DNA from: Zelopaecilomyces penicillatus
Lineage: Eukaryota > Ascomycota > Sordariomycetes > Hypocreales > Pseudodiploosporaceae
Assembly: GCA_005765155.1 (NCBI GenBank)
Contig: VCCP01000001.1
Coordinates: 5,394,001-5,458,000, forward strand
Length of the DNA stretch: 64,000 bases
Direction of reading: 5' to 3'
Positions 9,460 to 20,586 of the stretch are shown piece after piece; the first letter of the stretch is position 1, and every line of letters starts with the position of its first letter. The notes under the pieces were generated by a model, which saw only the letters and a program-made list of their open reading frames with translations, did not search any database and was not told the origin of the DNA. The translations under genes and the position numbers were made by a program.

Positions 9460-12400
9460 TATGCATGCAGCAGCAGCAGCAGCGGCCTGATAGCCCAGCG
9501 ATGTGGTGTAACCGATGGTAGCACTTTGATATCGTGGCCCCTAGGAGAACAGGCGGGTAGTTGACTGTTCTGAGCCTTGACGCTGTCAGGGAAACAAGAT
9601 GCGAAAGTTTGAACGGATGGATTGGATGCTGGTGTAGAATCCCAGACCAACTAGACAGGGTTCAGGACTCCAGGCAGGCTTACAGGGTGCGCCAGCTGGG
9701 CGGGCTTGGCCAGGTAGAACCGGACGAGGGAGTCGAGACTGAGGAGCCCCCTTTTCTCACCCGCTGCAGGTTAACAGGCCAGGTTGCTTTGCCAAGTACC
9801 TTCCTTTAACTGAAGACTTTGCGAGCTTTTTTTCTTCCGATTTTTCCATTTTTTATTTTCTCCCTACCCCTTAGTTGGGCCTGCACTTTCGGGCTGTGAT
9901 TGATTTTCCTGACTGGGCAGAGCCGTCCGAGGACTGCCCTTGCTGGACAGAATAATTAATCTCTATAGGTGGATGGATGGATGGATGTAACACAGGTCAG
10001 CGCAGGTTGCCGGCTTTGCGGGCGTGGGTAATCACAGCAATTCTCCTAAGACGCCTGACATGTCTAGGTATCTCCGCCTCTCGGCCATATTCAAGGTTGG
10101 GCACCATATTTAGCCACTACTGCGAGGAAAGCAAGAAAAAACCACGCACGAATAGGCGTTGCTGCGTGCCTCATGTCTACTTGTGCGAAAAGGCAAAAGA
10201 TCGACAACCCTTCACGGCATGTAGATGGGCATCAACCCGAAATGGCGGCTTTCAAGGGATGGCGTGCCAAAACGTCAAAAGCCCGAGGCGTTGATCATTG
10301 GCCATGCACCCAAGCCCTACATGCATGTATATACCAGGGTGTTAAGGCCTGCTTTTTGTGAATGCGTGCATTCTCTGAGGTAGCCGAGCGCATTCCGCCC
10401 CTGCTGTTGACACGAGCCCTATAGCCTCATCCCAGGATTCACATATCCGTACTCCGTACACGTAGAGTTTATTTCCATTCTATTCTGGCAACTTGGCCAT
10501 AACATGCATGTAATTTCATCTGATAAGGGGCCTGCCCTATAGATGTCTTGGGAGTAGGGCAATGCTTCTTTTACTGGGCTGGGTAAGAGTACAGCCAGTA
10601 TCATCCTCCTCCCGAAAATATGGGCTAGATAAGGCAGTGGGTGCACATGTCGCGATGGACTGCTCACCTAAAGCTTAATAATAGGTGCTCTGTGCTAGCT
10701 CAAATTGACTGGCGGCGGAGAATCAATTTACTCCGTGCGATTTTCACACACATGGGTGCGTCACCCTCCCATGCGACTTCCACTTTGGCGAGTTGTGCCT
10801 TTTGTTTTCGTGTGAAACGGTCTGCCACCCACCGTGGATGCAGGGCGCAGATGGAGCCGAACCCGACTGCGTGGTTCCGGGGGGAGAGCTTGTTGGCTCC
10901 GCACCGGACAAGGACGCGCGGGATCAGCTAGATCGCCCTGGCCCAAGTGCAGCGCCTCCAGGGTGACATCGCCTTGTGCCTTGTCTCTGTCTGGGTAGCA
11001 AAGCTAGGGCCCCCCTCCCTTGTCGAGGTATAAGACATGAATGGCGCTTGAAACCCTGTCCAGGTTCTGCGTTGCCTGTCAAGTCCTCACGTTGTATACC
11101 TCGTGCGCGCCATCTACAGCAGGTTCCGTAGGCTCTAGTTGAGAGTCCAGCGGCATAGGCAGGCGGCTTGGCTGCTTCACCAATGCCTGAAGCTCGGAGT
11201 CTGACTCCCGCAACGCAGCCCGAACTGCGCCAATGAGCGGGCATGCAGGCATCACTGCACCTAGTTGGGCAACCACTCCGTAGTAGGGTTGTGTAGCCCA
11301 CGCAGTGGACAAGTCACTGGAGAGGCGCATATCAGGGGTTTTGTACTTTGTACCTGTGAAGTGGTTGTAAACGACCGTTGGCGTGGGGCCATGGCTCATG
11401 CTCCGCCAAGCCATGCCCTGCGGATTGGTCTCTGAGTATTTTTGGCGAACTGCCGACAAGGGCTCACCACAAAAAAGCCATGGTCTGATCTCCGGCGAAC
11501 CCTACTGGCGAGGTGGCATATCCTGGTATGAAGTGAAGCCCTCCCACTATTATTGTTAAGAGCCACATGGCTTGCTGTCGCTTCCCCCCTTCATTGTCCA
11601 CTGTACAGTATGTATTTCATCACCAGAAGCCGTTTGTTTCTGATTGTTTTATTAGCCCAGCCTTGGCAGGCAGCATCGTGCTCGAGCCGCAACTCCCCCA
11701 CGGCATCGCCAACGTCAGCACGATCCAGCCGTTGCAAAAGGCCCCGCGTGTCCCGAAGCTGAAAAGTCCAATCTCATTCTCCTATAGGCTCTAAAAACCT
11801 ACATACACATGGCCCATACGGACCTGACAAATGGCCCGTGACACTTTGCTGGCTTGACTGGGTAAATTGGCGGCTTTGTCCTCCTCGAAATACCATGACA
11901 ACTCCAAATGCCGCATGGCAAGGAAGCGGGCGCCGGCGATTGCTCCATCCAGATCCATTGCTGACCCGCAGTAGATGCGCTCCATCGCCCGTGTGGAGCA
12001 TCCAGGCTTTGTTTTGTCGCTCAGACCCTTGGATCTTTTGAGTACAACCCGCCCCCGCTCGTGCTCATGCCCTGTGCTTGTGTTTGTGTTTGTGCTTGTG
12101 CTCTTGATATCCGCTGCGCCGTTGTCCTTTTGTAGCGAAGGGCATGGGCTTTTAGGAGGTACACATGCCGTGCGCAGGGAGTATCGAGTTCCGCCTGCTT
12201 TTCATAGTTGTTCATTCATAAAGTACCCACATACTCTGTAGAACCTGTAATCAGCAAGTGTAAGTGGTCAGTTGTTAGGTCTTGATGCCAAAAACGGAGC
12301 CCGGTTTAGTCACGAACGCATGATTCATGGTGTTGTGACTTCACCAAAAGCTGATCTGCCAATAACCCGGCGATTGGGGCGTCTGCATGGCAGATATACA

Positions 12401-14362
12401 CTAGATGACTGGGTCATGTTTGTGCCTAGTTGAAGTTACATGACAGGAGTAATAAATGTTGTCAATTCTTTCGCGAGACGCTACAGCAATGTAGTTGATA
12501 TGTCGATTGGCAGGTTGATGGGTAATAGTACCTGCCAACCACCTCGGCGGCAGTAACTATAGTACATCCTATTAACTTAGTACCTACCTGTCACTATTTA
12601 ACCTTACTCCTACAACTGAATGGGTAGGTACAATGCCTGAAGGCTGGCAGGTTGCAGTCTGAATTGGTCTGTGGCACCTGCCTCGGTTCTCGGCCGAAGA
12701 TAGTCATTCGCGCCTACCAGGGTTTTACAGGAAGGTGTTGTACTTGCAAACGAGAGGGTCGGGTTTGTGTTGTTCTGACCAGGGTTTCCTGCCCTGAACC
12801 AGGTTTGTGTGCGCCTTGCAGCCGTGATGGAGCGAGATAATGCAACTTTTTGTCTCTAAGATCAGGGAGGCTGCATTAACTCTGCCTCTCGTATTCCGAT
12901 ATTGTAGTTACGTGGCTATCTATGCAAAATGTTGCGACTCTTGGCTCTGATGGGCACTTCAGAGGAGTTCGTATCAGCTCTTGAGGAAGCGTCTTACCTA
13001 TTTAGGGGCACGCTCAGTCTAATAACACTGTATCAGCAAAACGCCAGCTTTATTGCACATGGCACCACCACCAGGCTTGAGCGGTTCCCCAATGTTTTGC
13101 TTTGTTGCTATTCAATTATTCCATGGGCTCGCCATTACTCAAACGCCAGGGCGTCTGGCTGGTAGGCCAGCAAGCCAAGGAGGGGATACTAACTTAAGCC
13201 GGAAGCCAAATCGTCAACGCCAGCCAGTCTGGACTCAGACTCAACGTGCCGCTGCTCCAACCGGCTGTTTAATTAGCGCACAAGACCATCCGGCGCGAGT
13301 CCCCGACGATCAGTGAAGGGGCGAGATCAGCAAGCCACGAACCACTTTGTGTGGCCGGCCATCCAAGGCTTGCATGCCGGCTTCTGAACATCACGGACGA
13401 ATCGGTACGACGCAAGGTACGTGTCCGCGCAGTAGCCTTTGTTTCGTTGTCTCGTTCGTGCTGCCTTTCTTGCGTCCGTCCGGTGCTTGTGCCGCCTTGG
13501 TCTCTGCTGCCGCCATCGCCGTTACCCTCGCTCCAATCCACTCTCTGCAGAACGGGACTTGGGTTGCCACTTGGCGGCCCCTCAGGCTTCACCCGTCGTT
13601 CTCACTGGGCCTCTGCCGACAGTCGTCCCCTCATCCACATCCATCCCGATCATTAGCGTACTGTAGATGCGTACATACTGGACTGGTAGGGAGGGGCCTC
13701 AAGGTACTTGGGACGTTCTCTTGGCTGGCGGTTCCTTGCTTGGACCTCGCGGGCGTGTCTGGACTTTGGCTGCTGGCCCTGGCCCCCATGTCAACCAAGA
13801 CTCTTCCCCCCCTTCGCGAGCCTCCCCTATTGCTGCTAGACTGGACCAGGCGAGCTGCGGTAGACTGGTAGATTGCGAGATTGCGAGAGACTGGTAAGAA
13901 GACTAGCGGCCTCGCCTTTAGCTTTTGGGACGCGGGGGATGCCTGGACGCAGCCCAGTAGTACATCATCCAAGTACACAGGCAGCAAAGCAAAGGAGTCA
14001 AGGCCGTGAAGGTCGCTGGCAGCCCCCTCCTCAGTGGCTTCAGACCACCACTGCGACCGCCGTCGTGCCCCAACGGGGCGGCGCGCCGACCACCAGCCGA
14101 CTTGCACACACAAACAGATGCACACACAACCCAGACAGCTTGTTCCCTGTCCTTCTCCCGACGGTGCCCTTTTTTCACTCTTCAAAGCCCCGTTCCAACC
14201 TGCATCAATTACCCTCTCAGTTCATCGAGGGAGAATAAACGGTCCTCTTGTTCACGCTTCTGGTTAATTTCAACTTCTTGTCCACGCCGCGCGCACAGCA
14301 ACAGCGGATACCTTCAACCGCTCTACGCCCAACAGGTTGGGGTCAGTACATCATCCCTTAAC
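9460..14362. other. Long intergenic region, no gene seen
   Basis: About 4.9 kb without a supportable gene. Open frames of 60 to 180 codons overlap on both strands, notably at 10924-11459 and 13269-14185. They lack domains, have Cys, Trp and Arg-rich composition typical of chance frames in GC-rich DNA, and show no convincing splice structure. A short CAG run lies at about 9462-9484 and a GTGTTT/GTGCTT-type repeat at about 12068-12100. The right-hand kilobase is CT-rich and probably contains the leader and promoter of the RRM gene. Confidence 0.55.
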
Positions 14363-15323
14363 ATGGCGAAGCTTTTCATAGGGTAAGCGCTTTTGTTCCT
14401 TTCCCCGCCGCCAAACCCGGACAGTTTGTCGCCTTGGAGGGGAGCTTCCGGCTGATCCAGGAAAAAAGAGGCCTGGCATGGCACACCGAGGAGACTACAC
14501 TCCGACAGAAGTTTGAGGAGTTTGGTGCTGTTGAGGAAGCTGTACGTTCTTTTGCCCCCCTTTGGTGTCGAAACAGGCATGCTCTCTGTCCCATGTTGCC
14601 CCCTTGCCGTCCACGGCCGCCGGCATTGTGATGCGACATTGGCAGACTTGGATTGCCCGATGAGCCCCGGCCAGGGCTTTCACACATGGAAGCGCATCTA
14701 ACTCGTATTCTTAAAGGTGGTGGTGAAAGATCGGGATACAGGCCGTAGCCGTGGTTTCGGGTTTGTGCGTTACACCCAGGAGGGAGATGCCCACAACGCA
14801 ATTGCGGCCATGAACAATGTCGAGTGAGCTCCCGAGCGCGCTTCTTCCCCCAAAATAACCTATTTATGGGTCAAGACAGACCTTCATAGTGTCATTCTGA
14901 TTCTCATCCTTGCTAGGTTTGACGGGCGCACTATTCGCGTGGATAAGGCATCCGACAACGGTCCTCGAGGAGGGTTTGGCGGTGGCCGAGGCGGTCCGGC
15001 TTCCTATGGACGGGGTGGCTATGCCAATCCAATGCAATATGGAGGTGGTGGCCCAGTTCCCGGATATAACGGTGCTCCTCCAAATATGTATCCAGCGCCT
15101 TATGGCCGCGGATATCCTCCCCCGCAGCCTGGCTATGGCGTGCCTCCACCAGGTATGAAGGAATCATTGGCCTTGTCACCAGCGAGAATGGCCTAGAGCA
15201 AGTGTTAACTGTTTCTTTGAAGGCTATGTCCCACAGCAGTATGCGTACCCGGACCCTTCCCAACAGCATCAGCATCAGCATCAACAGCAGCCGCACCCTT
15301 CCCAGGGTGGTCGTGGCTATTAA
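14363..15323 (+). CDS. Glycine-rich RNA-binding protein, one RRM
   Basis: Five exons, 14363-14382, 14469-14541, 14717-14823, 14917-15152 and 15223-15323, give 178 residues. The RRM spans residues 3-80, with RNP2 KLFIGGLAW at the start and RNP1 RGFGFVRY at 43-50. The tail is rich in Gly, Tyr, Pro and Gln (GGFGGGRGGPASYGRGG), with a His-Gln repeat near the end. The architecture matches small glycine-rich RNA-binding proteins, which bind RNA in stress adaptation or mRNA processing; the target here is unknown. The first coding exon is only 20 bp. Its acceptor (AAAAAAG at 14468) was chosen because it alone reconstructs the RNP2 motif. Donors are GTAAGC, GTACGT, GTGAGC and GTATGA. Confidence 0.9.
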
Positions 15324-16084
15324 TCCTCTTGACGAACTAACAGGCCGTCTTTCACACAACAATCGCGGCCCGAATTAGCAATACAGGTCCCCCTGAAACT
15401 GTATTCGACAAGCTTTCTCGCATGCTTTGCTTCATAATGGGCTTTTTTTCCAGCGCGGCAACAACGCGCATCTGTGAGTATGTTTGACGCAATATATACC
15501 CAGAATTTTCTGTAGGCATCTGGAGGGGTTATCCAAAATTGTGTTTTCTTTTCTTTTTCCCGCCTGTTTTGTTGGTGATAGTGCACATAGGCGAACATAC
15601 GAGAAGGGGCAAGGAGGGGAGAAGAGGAGGAAGGAGGGGGAGATGGACCCCTAGTCGCTGTCTGTTTTACTTGCGTCTTCTTTATGTTCTTTCTCTCTTC
15701 CTTCAGATGCGTGGATTTTCGTACTTCACTTCAACTGGAGGAAGGGACTCGCCGTTACGGTATGGGACAGCAGCGTGTCTGCTGAAACATTGTTATGGGA
15801 CCACACAGCTACCTGTCTAAAAGAAACAGAAGTGGCGGCCAACAAAAAAGATTTCAAGATGAGAACGATGACGATGATGAAAGTCAGGGTCACAACGGGT
15901 AGAAGGAGCAAAGTGTGCTTCGGTATCAAATCGGGAAAGGGGGGAAATGGGAAAAGGGGAAAAGCATTTGGTAAAACTCTCTGCGTGTGCGTGTGTTCCT
16001 GTGCCTTGTTTGTATATGTGTGTATACGTGCGTGCGTGCGTGCGTGCGTGCGCGCCTGCGCATCTTGGCATGCTTGCTTCATCT
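15324..16084. other. Intergenic between convergent genes with short tandem repeat
   Basis: 3' flanks of the RRM gene and of the ChaC-like gene. A (GTGC)n-type microsatellite lies at about 16026-16052. No coding region is supportable. Confidence 0.6.
16026..16052. repeat. Microsatellite of GTGC units
   Basis: About six to seven consecutive GTGC units flanked by degenerate GTGT-rich sequence, lying just beyond the 3' end of the ChaC-like gene on the opposite strand. Confidence 0.85.
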
Positions 16085-17165
16085 TCATGGGCAACTTTGT
16101 TCGCTCCCTTCCGCCTCCTCCGTGCTGCTCTCTTGTTTCAAGCCTGATATAGGAAACGGTACACTGGACACAACTGAGTCGCCGCCATTCTGCCTAAGAA
16201 GGCCTTTGATCCGGCGGGCGAGATCGCTTACATGTTCATCACCACTATCCGGACTTAGCTGGGCGAGTGCTGTGTCGAGTCCAAAGAGGTAGTCCTTGTT
16301 GAGGCCGCTGGGGCCGCTGCTTCGGAGGATGTGCTCGGCCAGACGTTGCGGATCCTGGGGGCCGGTGAACTGCTCGTTGTCAGGGGTGCCGATGTACACC
16401 AAGGTGCGGATGGATGCGGAGCCGTCGGCCGGGTGGAAAGGTGTGTAGTGGATCGAGTAACCGTTGATTTCGCGGATGTCGAGATATTCCTTGACCTCAG
16501 CCACATGGTCCGGATGGATGCGATATGCAACCCCCCACACCTTTTCAGGGGCGGACTCGTGGTGGTCTGTGAGTCGTTCCCAGAAGGATCTCTCAATCAG
16601 GGTGACTACGCGGCCAGGGGCTTCCGGGGTGCCTCGGTGATCCTCACTGTCGACAGATGAAAGCTTGGTGTCAGCCCAGTGCCTCATACCCACATATACA
16701 ATAGCTGGGTTTATCTTCGCGCTCATAGCCCAGCATACTAATCACTGGGGAGTTCATACCTGGCCTAGGGGTATATGGTGAGTCAGAAAAAGGTCTACCG
16801 GCAAGAGTCAGGAAGAAGGAAAGAAAGGGGTTTGCATGCAGACCTGCCAGAAACGACGAACGTAACCTGTTACCCAGCCAGGAATTCTCCTATCTTGTGG
16901 CAGCGCAAAGTAATAATTCAGTTAGCAAATTCTCATGGATGAATTACTAGAGACAGTGCAGAGTAAGTACCAAAATGTGGAGGAGGCTTCCAGATCAGAC
17001 TTCTGCAATCCAGTATTAGCATGGAGCTAGGAGGAGGCAGCACAGAAGAGGAGCAAGAAAGATAGTAGAGAGCCTCTCATGTGCCTAAAGGCAGCGCATA
17101 GGCTCACCAAGATGCTGGGAAAGCTACACATACCCGTAGCCGTAGAGCCAAAACTCAGAGGCCAT
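16085..17165 (-). CDS. ChaC-type gamma-glutamylcyclotransferase
   Basis: Four exons, 17165-17134, 17002-16971, 16893-16844 and 16663-16085, give 230 residues. The first three exons (32, 32 and 50 bp) rebuild the family start FWLYGYGSLIWKPPPHF followed by IPGWVTGYVRRFWQ. The YGSL loop at residues 10-13 binds the gamma-glutamyl group. The last exon carries EDHRGTPEAPGRVVTLI and YLDIREINGY; Glu103 in the latter is the expected catalytic acid. ChaC proteins release 5-oxoproline from glutathione in the cytosol, so a role in glutathione turnover is likely. The tail after about residue 190 is Ser/Glu-rich. The acceptor at 16664 (CAAG) gives a slightly long FWQ to EDHRG linker and is the least certain junction. 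Confidence 0.88.
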
Positions 17166-18826
17166 GTCATCAAGGGCCATGTTGTTTGGTAGTTGTTTAT
17201 GTTCCAACTTTGTTCCTTGCTTTTTATTATATGAAAATTATTTTAATAGTTTTTGGCGTGGCCATGAAGAGTGGAGGCTATATGGCACACGAGGCAAAAT
17301 GAAGAAGAATGAAAAATGGCTCCTGGGGAAGGATGAGATCAACACAAAGTCCAAGAATGAATTATCACGTTTGAGGAATGGGGACCAGACGTGTGATGGA
17401 GGATGACAAAGCAGTCGGCAATGATGCGATAGTCAGCAGAGAAAATACAGTACATTGGCCCAGATACTACCTTTCAAGTTGTGTATGTGCTCTATATATA
17501 ATAAGGTATGATGTATTCGTATGTTTTTATTCGGTGGGTTCGCTGACGCTGTGTTTATCCTTATTTATCTACTTCCCTAAGTCCGTTAGAGTAAGATGGT
17601 ATCAATGGGTTAATGGAGATTCCAAGTGTGCGTCTTTTTTTTTGTGGGAAGGATATTATTGCGTCCTTGCGCCTTTGTCTGGTGGGCATTATTTTTGGCT
17701 GTGGAGCGTCCCACCTACCGGCCCCAACCGCGAGCAGCGCAACCGCCGCCGCACTCGTGTCATGTAGGGAGACACCCACCCATCTCGAGTTACTCTTTGT
17801 TTGTCAACCTTTGCCAATGCAGAACAGCTCCCTTTCCAAGCTATGCCCAGCCCTGCCGTTCATGCAGGCCCTGTTGTCTAAGGTGGTAGCAGGAGGCTCC
17901 CACTACGTCAGAGCCTCAGAGGGGCCGGTATTACTGCGCGCAGCCCCGTGGGGCTGTACAGAATCTGCGTCGTTGTCGAGATGGGGCGCAATATGGTTAG
18001 CGAGACGGCGTGATGTAATCAGATCTCTATCGCATGGAGCGGGCCGGACTCCAAGGTCCAACGATGGCGCTGTCTGGGCTGGGCAAACAACTAGCTCTCA
18101 GTCCCATTGCCCTCGTTGGCTAACTCCAGTGAATGTCCCCATGGGATTGCTGGGCAGTGCTTGTGGCCTTCCTTGTCCTATCCACGGAGGAGATACTTGG
18201 GTCCGTTCGGGGTTCGTCGGGATTCTTGTTATGCATCTCGTAATGATGGTCAAACGAATGAAGGGGCAAGTAGCAAGAGTGGCGAGGATTTAGTACAGTA
18301 GCTACATGGTGGTGGTAATAATAGCGGATCAAGCTGGGCTTCAGCTGGCAACGACAATGTGAGAGAGGCCATCTAGTTGCTCCTTCTCCTTCTGCCACGC
18401 GACCGACACTCTGGCTCCTGCCTATAATTTGCAAGGCTGATTGCCATCTTCCCCGACTTTTCTGCCTCGTGCACCTCGCACTTGTTCAGGGTACAGACCG
18501 CTACGCCTAACACGCCCACAAAGATTCCTCTTATCCTTTGCAACAGCACGCTGTTGAATCTTGGGTGTGGTTTCACAGTTAGAATCTTGTGTCCAGGAAC
18601 TGTCCACAAACGGTCCGTCTTCTGCCCCGCGCCGGTCGCGTCGCATCTGAACGAACTCTTCCGCACCCCGCCTTCAACGAAGAAGATTCGCGAGAGCCGA
18701 CCTTGACAATATTGAATCACAGGATAACCCCCGTTCTGTGCTCTCAAACGTCTTTCATTGCAGTCGAAAACCTCTCCCGTTCAAGACAGCTGCGTTCGGG
18801 ATATCAAAGGAAACAAAGCCGCAAAC
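17166..18826. other. Divergent intergenic region, no gene seen
   Basis: 1.66 kb between the starts of the ChaC-like gene (minus) and the EF-hand gene (plus). Open frames around 17613-18293 are Cys/Trp-rich and have no domain, so I leave them out. The right 400 bp are CT-rich, as expected of the EF-hand gene's leader. Confidence 0.55.
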
Positions 18827-20124
18827 ATGGCATACAACCGGCCCTATGACCCAGATGCTCTGCCCAGGTACGTTGACGCTCACAGCCTGTTGTTCTCTCC
18901 CGCGCATATCCAACAGTCATGGCTGACCCAACGTTGATATGCAGATTTGCCGAGCCTGAGCCCGTAGGTACTTTCCCAATCATCCAGAGTCCAGAAGCTG
19001 TGAAGCAACAGAAGCTTGTGATGAAGACGCCGTGTGGGCTAGTACAGCACTATAGATTGACCAGCTTTCCCTGCACTTTTTACAGAAACCCGGCTCCGTC
19101 CCACCAAAAGCTTCATCCCAGCAAGCCCCTCAGATGCGATACGACCAACAGCCACGGTATGACCAGCCGCCTCCAGCGAGACACGACCAGCAGCGATACG
19201 GGCAGCAGCCGCCGCCAGTACGGCACGATTCAAGGTATGACCAGCAACAGCCCCGATACGATCAGAGGCCGCCGCAGCACATCCAGAGTCCCATATATGG
19301 CCATGCCTCGCCGCCGCCCATTGCTGCCGCTCAGCGGCCACCAGCGCAAAAACGACCCGCCGCCGCCTCACAGCCGCCACTATCTCCGGCCGTAGGACAA
19401 GACAGCTCTGGTGCTGACCCAACCCTGCTACCACTGTTTCGAGCTGTGGACAAAGATGGTGAGTAGCTCTTGTTGTTGCTCTTGCTGTTACATATCTATG
19501 CACGCGTGTGAAAATGATGGTTGGTGTGTATGAGCCAGTCACATATTATGAACTCTTAGGCCGGCTTGACATCTAAGTGCCGATATTTCTTGTTTATGAC
19601 AAACCACTTCTTTTGCGGCAGGAATATGGCTAACACAATGACCTATATTTACCTGAACAGGCACCGGTCAGCTTTCCGAAAAAGAGCTTTCAGCTGCTCT
19701 AGTTAATGGGGATTGGACGGCCTTCGACGCACAAACTGTACGAATGATGATTCGCATGTTCGATTCAGACCGCAGCGGCACCATTGGCTTCAATGAATTC
19801 TGCGGCTTGTGGTCCTTCCTAGCCTCGTGGCGTACTTTGTTCGACCGCTTCGACGTCGATCGCAGTGGCAACATCTCCCTCCCTGAGTTTACCGACGCTC
19901 TTGTCGCTTTCCGCTACCGCCTTAGCTCTCAGTTCGTTGAGCTGCTCTTCCGTACCTATGACAAACGAGGCGAAGGCGTCATGAGTTTCGATCTTTTCGT
20001 CCAGGCCTGCATTTCTCTGAAGCGGATGACCGACGTCTTCAAGAAGTATGACGATGATCGTGATGGATACATCACACTCAGCTTCGAAGACTTTCTCAGT
20101 GAAATCTTGAAACAGATGAAGTAG
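18827..20124 (+). CDS. Penta-EF-hand calcium-binding protein (ALG-2/peflin type)
   Basis: Four exons, 18827-18867, 18945-18963, 19086-19458 and 19661-20124, give 298 residues. The N-terminal 130 residues are rich in Gln, Pro, Arg and Tyr with repeated RYDQQP-like units. The C-terminal half has five EF-hand loops: 142-153 (DKDGTGQLSEKE), 179-190, 209-220, 245-256 and a last one near 275-288. Loop 4 (DKRGEGVMSFDL) lacks the final Glu and loop 5 has an extra residue, so these two are probably weak or used for dimerisation, as is usual in this family. Homologues (yeast Pef1, animal ALG-2 and peflin) act as calcium-dependent adaptors at the ER and bud site. The second exon is only 19 bp. The order of exons is fixed by frame. 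Confidence 0.9.
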
Positions 20125-20586
20125 AGATACCATAGTATTTGTCACAGATATAAGAGAGATATGGAGAGTGACTAGGTAATGAAGATGGAGCCTAGCTGGC
20201 GTTTGCCAATACGCCTTTTTGGATTGCTGATGAGACCAAATGGAAGATATAGTTGATTACGTGGACTCAAAAAGCCTACCTTACCTGAAATCTAGCTAGG
20301 CACTTTTCTCTGGCTGTTCTTTTCCTCCATAATTTGGATGTGACGGCTATAAGGGGGCAATGAGAATGATATTTATGTAATTGACTTGTATAGAAAGATC
20401 TTCAAGGCGTTTTCATTTGCATTGGTTTGTTTTAGTATACATATTACTGTGAGAATTGATACTTCTAGGCCGCATCATCCCGATATTTAACTGAAAAGCA
20501 ACGTTGGGTATCGGTAAGAATAGAAAAAAAGAAGCAGGTAAAAAAAAAAGCTTTTATCGCAGTGTCCCCCATTTTTGTTTAGCCCT
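20125..20586. other. Intergenic between convergent genes
   Basis: 462 bp between the stops of the EF-hand gene and the metallo-beta-lactamase-like gene; AT-richer than the flanking genes. Only 3' untranslated sequence is expected. Confidence 0.6.

Noticed and set aside
10924..11459. Minus-strand frames of about 125 codons
   Set aside because: Two different frames overlap over most of their length, with no conserved-looking segments or neighbours in a plausible exon chain.
13269..14185. Open frames of 107-184 codons on both strands upstream of the RRM gene
   Set aside because: Low-complexity, no domains, mutually overlapping; the region fits a CT-rich leader and promoter better.
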